DNA from: Gnetum montanum
Lineage: Eukaryota; Streptophyta; Gnetopsida; Gnetales; Gnetaceae
Direction of reading: 5' to 3'
Length of the DNA: 64,000 nt
Assembly: GCA_015680685.1 (NCBI GenBank)
Contig: MNCI01011846.1
Location: 390,009-454,008, forward strand
Shown here: positions 11,650-24,295 of the stretch, in pieces
Layout of the letters: each line of letters starts with the position of its first letter
Position numbering within the stretch: position 1 is the stretch's first letter
Notes under the pieces: generated by a model
The model's database searches: none
What the model was told of the DNA's origin: nothing
The model's input: the letters and a program-made list of their open reading frames with translations, nothing else
Translations under genes and position numbers: made by a program

Positions 11650-14250
11650 CAACTAGCTACTACAAGGAATGGAAGCACCTTAGACTGATAAAGATTACCA
11701 TGTGAGAATGGTTGATGCTTAATAGGTAGGCAAACTAGGAAGACCATTGCATGTCCACGAGCTTTAGTACAACTATTAAAATATGAAAACACCTTTATAG
11801 TTAAGCATTGAAGATTAGACTATTTTCCCTTGAAAAATTCTTCGATTCTTTTCAATTCACATTTACCACATGGCTTCTATCTAGAGTGCAACCTCCTTTA
11901 CACATGCACCAAGGTAATCTAAGCAAGAGATCTAAGTCTAGATGTCTACTTTAGAAGGGGCATTAATCTTTTCCATTATGGAATTAATTAATTTTCAAAA
12001 ATTAAAATCCTTAATTAAATTATCAAGGATATTTTCTTGATAATGATTGAGGATAAAAAGACGCTAATTGAAATCCATGTCTTTGAAGATTATACATAGT
12101 TAGAATTGTTAAATGTCCTAGGAGCTAATTGAAAAAATGAATATTTGGTCAATAAAGAAGCTTCAAAATATGAGATTAGAGACCCAATTACCAAATGAAT
12201 AATGAAATAGGATGGAAATCCAATTTTGCTTTCTTAAGTGGAAGAAGTTCAACAAGTCCTTCCCAAAACCCATCGTGTGGGGAGTATGTGGGGGTGGGAA
12301 GGAGAGGCTAAGTTGGGGGCATAAGAGGGGTGGGAAGCTCCATTTATGTAGAGCATTTAGTAGTAACTAAAGCTAGATAGTCATTTCATTCTTTGTAGGG
12401 GGTTTGATGGAAAGAATCCAAGAGCCATCCTTGTTAAGGTATCTAATCTTAGAACATTCAAATTGTTGGAGGAAGTGACGTGCTCTTAGAAAAAGTTTTT
12501 CAAAGCCAATCATTAACCCAACATTTCGATGCAGATAAGAAAGTAAAATGTTCCCTTTCTCAAATGATCAAATTTCCAAAGATTTTTGGAAAATCCATTC
12601 CTTTTAGATGGAGCACCACATAGCTAAAAATAGCAAGGTTCTTAAGTTAATCTCATTGTACTTATAAAATACATCTGATCCAATGTTTATTAGAATATGC
12701 TTTGGTCTTTGTTAAATAGAGACTACAACTTGCAATGCCCCTAGGATAAGAAACCGACTTCCATTACACTAGGTGGAATCAAGTCCTATCCTTGATGCTC
12801 TTTCATAAAAAAAGTGCACATTAAATTACTATTCTCTTCTAGAACCTCAACCGAAGGGATGGGGGCCACTAGAATTAATATGACATATATTAAAATAGTA
12901 GAAAAAATGGATTTAACCAAAGATAGCTTGCTAGTATCTAAAAGCAACATCTCCTTCCATTTTGCTAGGTTTGATTTAATCTTGGTAATCACAAGTTTTT
13001 ATAGAGTCAGTTTTGGGGACCAAGAAATGGTAGTGGACCTAAATAACTAATGGGAAAACCACTAGTTTGGCATTGAAGAATGTTGATGATACATTGAGCT
13101 CTTGGAGATGGACAATTGATCTCTAAATACTCTAGCTTATGCTATTTGATCAATAAATTAGTATAATATCCAACAAATCCAAAGCATCATTAACCTTGCA
13201 AGCTTCTTCCATGGTGTCCTTTAAAAAATGAGGGTTGTCATCTACATACCTAAGATGTTGGACTTCAAAAGGGAATAGAAATGAATCCTAAATTAATTCA
13301 AGCATCTAAAAGGATTATTTGCCAATAGAAAAAAGAGGTAAGGAAAGAGATCCTCCTAGAAACTAAGCTAGAGACAAGATTTGGGTAAACTAATGGATCC
13401 TTACTAGATAACTTTAAAAAAATCATAACTCATATGGATGTCCTTCAGAGCATCATTCGAGAAGGAAACAAATCCTTTTTTTTTGGCATTTCACCAAGTT
13501 TATAATGCATGGAAATATTTTAAGTTTTGATCACCATCCCTTAGCCAATGGTATTTGGCCTTGCTACCAATAGATTCACTATTCTTTATATTTCTTTTTA
13601 ATTAATTATTCAGCAAATAAAAAACTAGAAAAGAAGGAGTCTCACTCCATGGAAGGATTATTACTAGATGGCTCTTGATGATCTAGGATACAGATAATCA
13701 ACTACCAAGGCTACAATTTTTACCTCTTACATAATAGAAGAATTACTTTTAGCTTATTCATGGAAGCCTTGAAACTAATTGTAAGATAAACCCTCCCCTA
13801 AATATTTGCAGTCTCCTTTATTAATTGTGCACCGTCCACCTATAGATTTTTGAAGCAAGAGAGATGACGCTTGATATGTTCAACTTCCAACCAACACTAA
13901 CTTGGAATATGATCGAAGAAGAACCATGGGATCATTGACCATATAAGGGAAAACAATGTCTAGAAAGCTTTTGACACAAAGAAAAATTCTATAAGGATAC
14001 TTTCCATTCTTGTCTAGAAGGATGTTTTCAAGAGAAGCATACCATTGGGATAAGAACCTCTACCATCTCACGTTGAACCTTAAGGTCATAAAAAAAGTAA
14101 TCTTTCAGGTTGAAAAGATCATTGGAACGTTCATTATGACATCACACCATCTTCTAGTATCCATCCATCACCCATGTACTTGGTTGATTGATCATGAACG
14201 CCTTCTACATAATAGCATCTGGTCTTACTAGATGAAAGGATCATAGATAT
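11650..14250 (-). mobile_element. L1-type LINE remnant
   Basis: Minus-strand pieces appear in the order expected for L1 ORF2. An endonuclease-like segment lies near 14200-14050 (TWVMDGY.KMV, decayed from a GDWNMVE-type motif). The pre-RT motif YHWLRDGDQNLKYFHA is near 13530. An RT piece with YVDD is near 13255, followed by LDLLDI. The thumb/connection motif (ITKIKSNLAKWKEMLL, LSLVKSIFST) is at 12992-12786, and a KNRRIF motif lies near 11800. Much of the RT palm before YVDD is missing. Multiple stops and frameshifts make it long dead. No poly(A) tail or target duplication is recognised. Confidence 0.6.
12786..12992 (-). pseudogene. LINE reverse transcriptase C-terminal fragment
   Basis: This is the best-preserved open part of the L1 remnant (68 aa). 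It carries the I..KLA.WK..LL......L.L.KS...T...Y pattern that follows the RT domain in plant L1 ORF2 proteins. It is inactive on its own. Confidence 0.65.
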
Positions 14251-15540
14251 TTAGGATATTTAAGTTCTCATCATTAATGCTAAGGGAGAGCCTACTATGA
14301 TGAATTAGATGGAAATTCAAGCTTTGCTTCCACAAAATATCCACATCCCTACTCTACTATTGGAAGGCTCTCAAATATCCATAAATCCAAGGATGGAGCT
14401 CATGGGTGGGGTAGCAAGCTTAGTTTCCTATAATATAAACACATTAATATTATCTTGTAAGATAATATTCTTTAAGAAAAACATCTTATATGGGTTGTGC
14501 AAACCGGTAATGTTTCATGAAAGGAACTTTATGAATCTATTAGGTAGTCAAAAGTTGGTGGCCTCACTAATTATTCATGCATGTTGACATTTATCTCCAT
14601 CTAGATCTCAACATTCACTTACTAAAAAAATTGAGCAATTGTACCTTGCCTAGTATGTGTGATGTAAAATATCCTAATCTAATTAAAAGTGCCATTCATA
14701 AAAACAATCATGAAATTGAAATATTCTAAAATATGCTTCAACACTAAATAGAGGCAAAAGATCAATGATTGAATCTAAATGAGATCTAACATGGAAACCT
14801 AGAAAGGAAAGCACTTATGTAGATTTGCAAAGTTATGTATGCTTGGCTATGGATTATCTCCTATTTTACAAGGTTTTCCTCTTTGGCTCTATGTTCTAGA
14901 TGTTGGTGAAACAAATGAATGATCTCTAATAGAAGGATTATCAAGTATTTATGCTCACAAGGGCATGCTAGGGTCTAGTAAATGAGTGTTTGCTAACATG
15001 TGACTAAAAGCAAAAAGAGAATACATATATCCCAAATCCAAAAATTAAAATATAACCTCTATATCTGAAAGAGGTCTATACCCAACATTGGTTCTTAAGA
15101 TACTACTAACTACCATCTAGCAAGATGTATCAAATCCATATACTAACCAAGGACCAATGTTCAAATACCATNATTAACTAATTAGCAAATAATTATAAAA
15201 GCATATCATACACATACCAACCAAAGCATGCCATATGGTAGATGTAGAACCCCATGTGCCAATAATGCATCCAATACTTGATATCTACTTACTCAAAACT
15301 CTAACAAAGGGGTTTGTGCACATATGTTTATACTAAATTAAATTAATACCAAATATATACCTTATAATAGTAGTTACAAGGCATATACAACTCAAGTATG
15401 TAAATAAACCCAAAAGTTATAACTAAAAAACATGACACACCAAAGTACAAGTTACAACCATAAAACATATGACAGTCAAAGGACATACAAAGGATTCAAG
15501 CCAAAAGACATACCACCTAGGGAGGGGTGTTTAAAACCAA
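14251..15540. other. Gene-free stretch including the presumed LTR of element V
   Basis: No convincing ORF. The part right of about 14600 is probably the 3' LTR of element V read on the minus strand, whose start is well defined at 15549 but whose far end is not. An assembly N lies at 15172. Confidence 0.35.
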
Positions 15541-16815
15541 GGTATTACATTATTCTCTCCTTAAGAATCTTCCTCCTAGAAGATCTTAGAATAAGTGGTA
15601 TATAAATCCTTCTCCACTTGCTAAGTTTCTTCATAGGCATCATGCCTCCCAAATAACTTTAACCATAGGAATGACTTTGATTTATAATTATCCTTTCATC
15701 TTATCCATAATCTTGACTGGTCACTCTACATACCAATATTAGGTTGAATCCATACATTTTTTCATTCTATGACATGGGCAGGATTTAAAATATATTTCCT
15801 CAAAATAGATATATAAAACACATCATGAAGAGACTATAACTAATGTGAAAGATCGATTTGATAGGCAAATTCTCTAGTCCTTTTCAAAATCAAAAAGGGA
15901 CTAATGTAGCATTGTGTTAATTTTCTTATCTTACCAAATCTCATAATTCCTTTTAAAGGAAAAAATTTAAAAGGTACGTTATCTCCATTGTTAAATTCCA
16001 AATGTCTTCTTCTATTATAAGCATACATAACAAATCTATCATGTGCAGGTTTTTCATTTGTTCTCTATAGTATCCTAACAAAGCAATGTGTGGCAAGGTC
16101 TACCATATAACACTTCCTATATTATTGCTTTCAAACTAGCATAATAACTATTTTTGTAAGCAAACTTTTCTAATGGGATAACTTTGTCCCAACTATCTTT
16201 GTAGTTTAAAGTACAAGCTTTAAGAATATTCTTCAAGATTTGATTTATCCTCTTTGTTTAACCATTTGTTTGTAGATAATAGGTTAAACTAAGATTTAAC
16301 TTAGTATCTAGACTCTCTTAAAAGGATTGTTAAAATCTTGAGTGAAACATTATATCTCCGTTGAATACAATCTTAGTTAAAACATTATGAAGCCTCATAG
16401 TTTTTGATAAGAATAGCTATGTAATCTCTTTGACATTAGCTATAGCATTTGTACCTAAGAAATGAGAAAATTTGGTTAAGAGATCAATGATTACTAGGAT
16501 GAAATCCTTCCTACTCTTAGTATAAGTTAGTCCTATGATGAAATCCATGCCAATAACTTCTGAATTCTAGTTTAGAATAGTGTGAGGATGAAGATAACCA
16601 CTAGGCCTCTAATGCTCCACCTTGACTTACTAACATACTTAACACTTAGCCATAGACTCATCCATATCCCTCTTTATGTTAGACCATCAATAATTCTTCC
16701 TAATATTGTCATACATCTTATCATTATTAGGATGAATATGATACTTAATTAAGTAAGCCTTCTTGATAAATTTGTATCTAATTGAAAATAGAAATAAACC
16801 ATATTTTTAAACTTT

Positions 16816-18217
16816 AACAAGCCTAAACTATCTAATTGTTAGGAATTTCTTCATTTTGAACGATGGAGAGATGCCCAAAAATTGGAGAAAAAGCTTTGTT
16901 ATTCCCATTTACAAAAATAAAGGAGACACATAAAATTGTCCAAACTATAGAGGGATCAAGCTAATGAGCCATACTATGAAGCTTTTGGAGAGAGTCATAA
17001 AGTAATGTCTCAGACTTGAATCAATAGTCTTAAGAAATCAATTTGGATTTATGCCAAGGAGGTCTAGTATAGAGGCTATTTTTTTGATTTGATAACTAAT
17101 GAAGAAATTACGCAAATATAGAAAAAATATACATATGATCTTAATTTATTTGGAAAAAGCATATGATAGAGTGCCTAAAGATATTATTTGGTGGGCTTTG
17201 TAGAGGAAAAATGTCCTTAATAAATATATTAAAGTGATTTAAGACATGTATGAAGGAGCTACTACTAAAATTAGAACAACTTATAGAATAACATCTGATT
17301 TTCCAATCATATTAGGTCTACATTTAGCCCATACTTATTTGCTATTATTATAGATGAATTAAAAAAGGAACTATAAGATAAAATCCCTTGGTGTATGCTA
17401 TTTGTAGATGATATTATGTTAGTAGATACATCTCAAGAAGATATTATTGCTAAAATGGAGGAGTGGAAACATGTTCTAGCATTAAAAGGTTTAAAAATTA
17501 GTAGAATTAAGATAGACGATATGCATGGTATTTTTAATGACAACATAAATAGTGGTGAAATATAAGTGACTATTCAAGGAAAAAATATTTCTTGCTACAA
17601 ACAGTTTTGCTACCTAGGATCAATCCTCTAATTAGATGGTGAAATTGACAAAGATATCAGAAATAAAATTAAGGTAGGATGGTCAAAATGGAGATAGGCT
17701 AGTGATGTTCTATGTGATAAAAATACTAACAAAATTAAAGGAAAAATTTTATAGGATAGCAATTATGCGTGCTATCTTATATGGTGCTGATTGTTGGGCA
17801 GTACAAAATAGGCATGAACAACAAATCAATATGGTAGAAATGCAAATGCTTCAATGGATGTTGAATGTTACTAGAAGAGATAAACTACATAATATAGATA
17901 TTAGAGGAAGAATTGGAGTGACTTCTATTTACAATGAGAAACAAGAATGACAACTTAGATGGTTTGGACATGTGTAAAGAGGATTAGATGATGAACTTAT
18001 AAATAAAGGTTGCTACATCACTATTCCAAGAAAGCCACTAAAAGGAAGACCAAAAAAAGATGTGGGAAAAAAATGATCAAAGATGATTTGAAGAAACTAC
18101 AGATAAACAAAGGTCTAGCTCTTCATAGAGGTAAATAGTGAAAAAAACTCATGTAACTAACCCCATTTTTTTGGGAAAAGGCTAGTATGATGATGTTGAT
18201 GAACAAGCCTAAACTAT
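16816..18217 (+). mobile_element. RTE-clade LINE, 5'-truncated, with 16-bp target site duplication
   Basis: The body is 16832-18201. The 16-mer aacaagcctaaactat occurs exactly at 16816-16831 and 18202-18217. The 3' end is GGGAAAAGGCTAGTATGATGATGTTGATG, the TGATG-repeat tail typical of plant RTE elements rather than poly(A). It is inserted in element V between RNase H and integrase, so it is younger than V. The 5' half with the endonuclease is missing, which is usual for LINE insertions. Confidence 0.85.
16880..18150 (+). pseudogene. RTE endonuclease-reverse transcriptase ORF, RT half (broken)
   Basis: The reading gives the plant RTE pattern in several frames: FGFMPRRSSIEAIFLI, LEKAYDRVPKDIIWW, DMYEGATTKIRTTY, then PWCMLFVDDIMLVD (catalytic VDD), a YLGSI..DGEID block, ASDVLCD, the open segment KGKFYR-type to LYGADCWAV (17702-17950), and LRWFGHV. 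Stops and small indels break it in at least four places. It would copy its own RNA at nicked DNA if intact. Confidence 0.8.
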
Positions 18218-20109
18218 TCATTAAAAATAAATGCTTCTTAGCTAGAAGAGATGCTATCTTCTCATGATACTAAGGGTCTATGATTTTTTAAGAGGTTATC
18301 TCATTCCTTATATTAGTTAAGATAGTAAGGCTGTAGATTTTTCCAACTATCCTACTTAGTGCATCTACCACCTTGCCAAAATGATACTAAACTATGACGT
18401 CAAGATATACCAACAACAAAATTCATCTCCTCTATTTCATCTTCAACAGTGGCTAACTCATTACATACTAGAAGCTTTTATGATTTGTCCAAAGTGTAAT
18501 GTGCTCATCATGTAGGTAGTGCTTTCAAATCTTAAAATAAAATGCTATGGCACTAAGCTTTGTATCATGAGTTGGATATTTGGTCTCATTAGGTTTAAAC
18601 TATTTAGAAGCATAAGTTATCTCTTTTTCTTCCTACATGAGAACTCCTCCAAACTCTTCTCTTGAAGCATCAAGGTATATGTCATAAGGCTTTCTAGGAG
18701 TTGGTGAGATTAGTATAGGTGTTTTGATTGACCTTTTCTTCTACTTAGAATCTTTTTAGAAAATAGTACTATAAGAGAAAACATGAACTTTGTTTAGCAA
18801 CTTATAAAAGGGAGTTTATATCTTAGAGAAGTCCTTTCTAAATTTTCGATACTAGCTAGCTAAGTGTAAGAAACTTCTAACTTGATTAACTATGGTTGGA
18901 ATGGGCCAAACACTAATCATTGATACCTTAGAAGGATTCACTACTACACATACTCTTGACATCCTAAGACTAAGCAATTGAATCTCTTTCTTTGATAAGT
19001 CATACTTAGAAACATGTGTAAATAGTCATTTCTCCCTTGAAGTTTGTAGCACTATCCTCAAATATTCCTGATGATCTTCCTTTTCCTTAAGATATACTAG
19101 AATGTCATAAATTAAGAAAATAATAAATTGTTCTAGGTAAGGACGTAGTGCATTATTCATAAAATCTATGAAAACTTTCATGACATTAGTGAGTCTAAAG
19201 TACATGACTAAGAGCTTATAGTGTCCAGATCTTATTATGAAAGCTATCTTAAAAATATCCTTTTCCTTCATCCTAACTTGATGGTGTCCAGACTTCAAAT
19301 CTATCTTAGAGAACATCTTAGCTTTCTTTAACTAGCCATACATATTATTAATCTTGATTAGATGGTATTGATTACTAATTGTCACTTGATACAATTTCAT
19401 GTAGTTAATACATAGCCTTAAATTACCATTCTTCTTTTTAAAAAAGAGTACTAGAGCACCTCAAGGTAAGGCACTAGAGTAAATCCAAGCCTTATCCATA
19501 AACTCCTATATATGTACCTTAAGCTCAACAAGTTTCATAGGAGACATCTTATGAGGTGTCTTGGAAATTGGTTGGGTTCTAAGTTTAAGATTGATCTCAA
19601 ACTTAATCTTTTTGTGAGGAGATAACTTATAAAGTTTTTTCTTAAACACATTTGTGACATCCTAAACCACTAGAATCTATTTCATATTTTTATTATGCAC
19701 ATCATGAATTGAAACTATATAATAGTCATGGCTTTTATTGTATTGCTTCTTAAAGTTCTTAGTTGTAACAAAGTTGAGGTTGATCTCTCTCTTACTTGTG
19801 AAGATTATAACTTCTTCTCTATAAGAAGATTAAAGTATTAAGGGTCTTTTTTCTATAGTCCAAACATCTTCCATACTTAGATAATCAATTTATCCCAATA
19901 ATCATTACTATAAGGTCACTACTCCACTAAAAGTGTTGAATCTTTATTTTAGTTATAGATAAGATATCTTTAACTAGTGTACTAGGGGAGGTTGATTGAT
20001 CACACAACTAGAGGAGAAAGCTAAAATGTAAATGTGAAGTTATAGGTTGCCTTTCATTCTAAAGTTTTTCTAAAAGTATGGTTTTATGGTTTTCCAACAT
20101 CTATGTTTA

Positions 20110-20550
20110 ATATAGAATATCTCATCAACATGAATAGTCTATTTCACCTAGTAGATCCATCAAAATAAATGGGTAAGATAATGACAAGAAGAAGAGAAGT
20201 GATTAAGAAAAAGACCAAAAGCATAGTTATAGGAACTTAGTTAATATTGACCTATGACATGGTAGACCTAGTAAACTTTGTAGAATATTGAATTGGTAAA
20301 ATAACTTGATCCTTCAAATGACTACCTACTTTGAGGATGATGAATACATCTTTCTTACTATTTGAGGAAGCCTTGAAGAATGGTGGAGAAGATAAAACAT
20401 AAGGAACAATGGTAGGAGATGATGGTGAAAGACTAATCTTTAATAGAGCCCAGCTGAAACCTACATAATGTATTGAAATGTATGTTATATAGTAATGTAA
20501 TCCTTACATTAGGATTAAAGTACCTAGTAATCTACTGAGCATGTTTCATC
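20110..20550 (-). repeat. Repeat R, copy 2
   Basis: Homologous to 10955-11375 in the same orientation (roughly 75-80% by eye). It adjoins element V's protease on one side and is cut on the other by the RTE at 20554. On the minus strand it reads SSPPFFKASSN and LMRYSI, as copy 1 does. It may be part of V's lost gag region or a separate repeat. Confidence 0.55.
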
Positions 20551-20553
20551 ATC

Positions 20554-21130
20554 ATCATCATCATTATCCTAGCCTTTTTACAACAAAATGAGGTTAGCTA
20601 CATGATTTCTTTTTTGTCATTTGGCTCTACGTAGAGCTAGATTATTATTTATTTATAGCTTCTTGAAATCATCTTCAATCATTTTTCCCATGTCTTCTTT
20701 AGTGTTTCTTTTGATGGCTTTCCTAGAATAGTGATGTGGCAAACTTTATTTATAGGCTCATTGTTTGATCTTCTTTGCATATGTCCAAACCATCTAAGGA
20801 CCATTTTTGTAGATTATCTAAAATAGAAGCTAGTTCAAGTATTTCTTTGATATCTACATTATGTAGTTTATCTCTTCTTGTAACATGAAAAATCCATCAA
20901 AGCATTCACATTTTTGCCACATTGATTCATTATTCACTCCTCTTTTGTATTGCCAAACATTCAACACCATATAAGATAGTAAGCTTGATTGCTATCCATA
21001 AAATTTCTTCTTTAATTTTATTTGTATTCTTTTATCACATAGAAAACCACTAGCCTATCTCCATTTTTATCATCTTGCCTCAATTCTATTTCTAATATCT
21101 CTATCAATTTCATCATTTGATTAGAGGATA
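20554..21130 (-). mobile_element. Second RTE LINE, 3' end only
   Basis: The minus strand ends in (ATG)n (20556-20572) and reads RTE C-terminal motifs: a YLGS-distal ...DIRNRIEARW-like block near 21100, LYGVECLAI near 20960, then RWFGHMQRR near 20790. It resembles the RTE at 16832 (for example 'agataaactacataatgtagatat') but is in the opposite orientation and far more truncated. It interrupts repeat R copy 2. An imperfect flanking similarity (actgagcatgtt / attgagtaagcttgtt) may be a decayed target duplication. Confidence 0.75.
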
Positions 21131-21229
21131 AGTAATTGAGTAAGCTTGTTCCATGGATTACTAGTCCATCCTCCTCACATGTTGGTTTTCATAGTGGTAG
21201 ATAGTCCTTGGGCAAAGATCTTATGAAAT

Positions 21230-22010
21230 AATATCATAAACTAAGATCATATACCTTTTTGGGTTAGGAGGACCTCATGTTTGCTATAGAGTGGTTGGAG
21301 GATATCATTAAAGCTTTCAAGTTTTCGGGCTACACTCTTGAGTAGTAGATGTGATTGACAATGTAATTAGTGGGTTTTTTGGGAAATGGATAAGCATGAG
21401 AAAAAGTATGATGTTTATTGAAGCAAGTTCCTTCTCATCTTCAATGAATGTTATGTTTCTAAAGAGTACGTAAAGATGAAGGTGAAGGAGTTCTATTGGT
21501 TGTATCATGACAATTGGTACATTCATGAGTATGATACAAAGTTTTTCAAGTTGGGTATGTATGTTCCACAAATATATGCAAATTTAAAGCTCAAAGCTTT
21601 TTTCTTTAGTTATGGTTTGCATGCCTCCATCAAGGATCACTTGCCCCCGATGTATAAAGAAGCTTATATTTGTGCTTTGAAATTAGAATGTAGTTAGGTT
21701 GTTAGAGGAGTGCATTGTGATCATTTCTAAAAAAGTAGCTAGTCTTCTTCTAAGGAAAACCAAGTGGGTTCAAGTGGGATTAGGAGACAAGTAGTAGTAG
21801 TTAGCGAAAAGAATAGCTTAAGAGTAATGGGATCACTCATGACTTTGTGACATTCTTTGCCTATAGGAAAGTTGGACATCTTAATAAGGATTGTCCCAAC
21901 TATTTCATTTATGCTCAACTAGGTCACAAGAGATACAACTATCTATAACATTTGAGTGGTAGTGAGTCTTAGTTGGGTGGTAGGCTAGTAGGTGATCAGG
22001 AAGTTATGGG
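21230..22010 (+). pseudogene. gag of element U (broken)
   Basis: GLGGPHVCYRVVGG-like residues at about 21260 correspond to the usual start of a Tekay capsid. The open part at 21476-21697 carries VKEFYWL, YDTKFFKLGMYVP, LHASIKDHLPPM and YICALKLE, the capsid C-terminal pattern. A decayed zinc knuckle (AYRKVGHLNKDCPN...LGHKRYN) lies at about 21855-21950, with two Cys lost. Confidence 0.7.
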
Positions 22011-22079
22011 TGCTAGAATTGAAGACCGAGTATATGATTTAATAGACCAACCAATAGATGTGCAATCTAACATCATGAT

Positions 22080-24295
22080 GAAGACTAGAGGTACAATTTT
22101 TAGTTTTGATTCTTTTTAATCCTAGTGCCAGTCATTCTTTTATTGATTTGAGAGTAGTTCGTTAGTTAAGCTTGGATTGTTAGTTGTTGGATAAAGGGTT
22201 TGTGATCAGAATTATTAGTGATAGTGTGCTTGTAGTAGATCAATCTTGAAGGTTTGTACTCTTGAGGATACATGATGTTTCTTGGCTCAGTAAACTTCAT
22301 GTCATGAATATAAGAGAATATAATATTATATTAGGCTTTGATCAGTTATCTCACTATTAGGACAACTTGGATTACTATCATAAGGTATTTTTCTTAATGA
22401 ATATTGAGGATGTAATAGGTGACTATGTTGACTAAGCCTTGTGAGATTAAGTTGAATTTTTTTCAAGGTCTTTTCATTGCTTAATATAGAAGAACCACCT
22501 GTGCTATGAAATTTCAATAAGTAAAGCTATTTCATAGGATATTGATCAAATCCCAATGGTTCATGAGTTTCTTAATGTGTTTTGTTTGGATTTTCCTACT
22601 ATGCATCCTAGGCGAGAAGTTGAGTTTGAGATTACTCTCAAACTAGGTGTAGAGCCTATTTTCAAGGTTTCATGTAAGGTGGTGTTGGTCAAGTTAAAAA
22701 CAATTGAAGATTCAACTTTAGGAGCTAGCGGAAAAAGGCTTGATTTGTTCAAGTATGTCTTCTTGGGGTCCATCTGTTTTCTTCATTAAGAAGAAGGATG
22801 AAAGCTTAAGGTTGTGCATGGATTATCTATATCTCAATGAGATGATTGTGAAGAAAATGTATTCTTTACCATGTTTTAATGATTTGTTTAATTAGTTGAG
22901 GGATGCTTGTTTGTTCTTAAAGATAGATCTAAAGTTTGGATACCATTAGGTTCATATCAAATAGGAGGAGGTTTTGAAGATAATCTTTCAAACTTAGTAT
23001 GAACATTACGAGTTCATGATTTTCTCATTATGTTTATTGATGACATATTGGTATACTCATAGTTTGATTAGCTTCATGAGTAACAATTGAGGATAGTATT
23101 ATAAATCCTTTTGAAGCATGAGTTATTCATGGAATCATATAAGGATTCATTTTGGCATTAAGAGATCTAGTTCTTAGGACATGTTATTTTGGCAATTAAA
23201 TTGATGATGAAACCCATCAAAATTTGAGTATCAAAGGTTGATATGTTCATAAGAATGTTGGGTAGGATCATAGCTTTCTAGGATTAACAAGTTACTATAG
23301 GAGGTTCATTAAGAACTTCTCTCATATTACTTTACCCTTGAAAAAGTTGTCATAGAAATAAGTAGGATTCAAGTGGACTCCATAGTGCTAGGATTATTTT
23401 AAAAAGCTCAAGAATAGACAAATCTTAACTTTTGTTTTGATTTCATCTACTCTTGATAAGTCATATGATGTTTGCATCAATGCTTTAGGTGATGGCTATG
23501 GATGTGCCCTTATGCAAGAGAATAAAGTAGTGGTGTATGCATCAATGTAGTTAAATCCTCATAAGCCTCTATATCATACTTATGATTTGGAGTTAGGTAT
23601 AATTATATTTGCTATTAAGATGTGGTAACATTATCTTTAGAATAAGTAGTTAATGATTTGGATTGATTATAAGGAACTATTTTATTTGATGGATTAGCCA
23701 AAACTCAACCTACATTAGAGAATATGGGTAGATTTGTTAGCTAATTTTACCTTTATCATCTAGTATTAAAAAGGTAGAAGAAATATTATTATAGATGATC
23801 TAAGTTGAGTGGTTAGTAAAATCCATAGTCTAGTAATTCAATTAAATGTGTTAGAGTAGATTCATGTAGTGCAAAATAGGATTCTTAATGTCAACAATTG
23901 AGTTAGTTAGATAATTTATTAGTGGATCTTGATTCACATGGTTAAGTTATTGCATCAACACTTGCTAGAGGAAGCTCGTTTGAATAAGTTCTAGATGCAT
24001 TTTAGTAGTGACAAGATGTATAAGTTATTAAGTAGGATGTATTGGTGGTCAAGAATAAAGAGGTAGGTTGCAAAATTTATGACTAAGTGCTTGATTTTTC
24101 AACTAGTTAAGATTAAGCACCAATGCCTAGATGGATATCTATATGAGATACTAGAAGACATGCTAAAATCATGTGCTCTTTAGTATTTAGACAACTGGAA
24201 TAGATTATTATCATTGATAGAATTTATCTATAATAATAGCTATCAAGCTAGCCTAGAGGTGACAACATATAATGCTTTCTATGATAGGCCATGTA
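22080..24295 (+). pseudogene. pol of element U: protease, RT, RNase H, integrase (broken)
   Basis: Protease: FDS...SHSFIDLRVVR near 22110, then NIILGFDQLSHY. RT N-terminus: VHEFLNVFCLDFPTM, REVEFEITL (22556-22789), VFFIKKKDESLRLCMDY, FLKIDLKFGYH. The palm is then deleted from HYEF (23010) straight to FIDDILVYS (23035), removing about 35-40 residues. RNase H is near 23465-23720 (YDVCINALGDGYGCALMQ). The integrase zinc finger is near 23950-24110. A second deletion joins it to LIEFIYNNSYQAS...YDRPC at 24290. Both deletions would destroy activity. Confidence 0.75.

Larger units (their letters stand above)
15549..20060 (-). pseudogene. pol of element V (broken, interrupted by an RTE LINE)
   Basis: The protease tail (MIIGIN.LSKYGRCLDYR) is near 19900. 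RT runs from about 19620 to 18880 with GNLRLCINY, FSKIDLKSGHHQVR, SGHYKLLVMYFRLTN and DILVYL. In place of the catalytic Y/F-x-D-D it reads IYDI, so a catalytic Asp is lost. RNase H is near 18690 (DIYLDASREEFGGVLM). The integrase zinc finger H-H-C-C is at about 16760-16610. The core has MDFIIGL, and TYYLQTNG stands where AYHPQTDG is usual, followed by LYGRPCHT. The C-terminal motif RRRHLEF..GD...K (16028-15840) and a chromodomain-like end (RKYILNPAHVIE) follow. Many TAG stops. Confidence 0.75.
14600..20080 (-). mobile_element. Element V: Tekay/Del-like Ty3/gypsy, minus strand
   Basis: The domains read right to left: protease tail, RT, RNase H, integrase and a chromodomain-type C-terminus. A polypurine tract (AAGGAGAGAATAA) and an LTR start (TGTAATACCTTGG) follow at 15549. 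The order and motifs fit a chromovirus of the Tekay/Del type. Its gag is absent or replaced by repeat R at 20110. An RTE LINE is inserted between RNase H and integrase. The left end (14600) is approximate. Confidence 0.65.
21230..24295 (+). mobile_element. Element U: Tekay/Del-like Ty3/gypsy, plus strand
   Basis: A gag-pol reading in the plus direction, with internal deletions, next to and opposite in orientation to element V. I do not recognise its LTRs. The sequence after 24295 changes abruptly to AT-rich DNA. A purine-rich AGATGGGAGGGTG with a TG start near 25552 may mark an LTR edge, but this is uncertain. Confidence 0.65.

Noticed and set aside
23010-23040. Frameshift in element U's RT as a programmed site
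   Set aside because: The gap removes about 35-40 conserved residues, so it is a deletion, not recoding.
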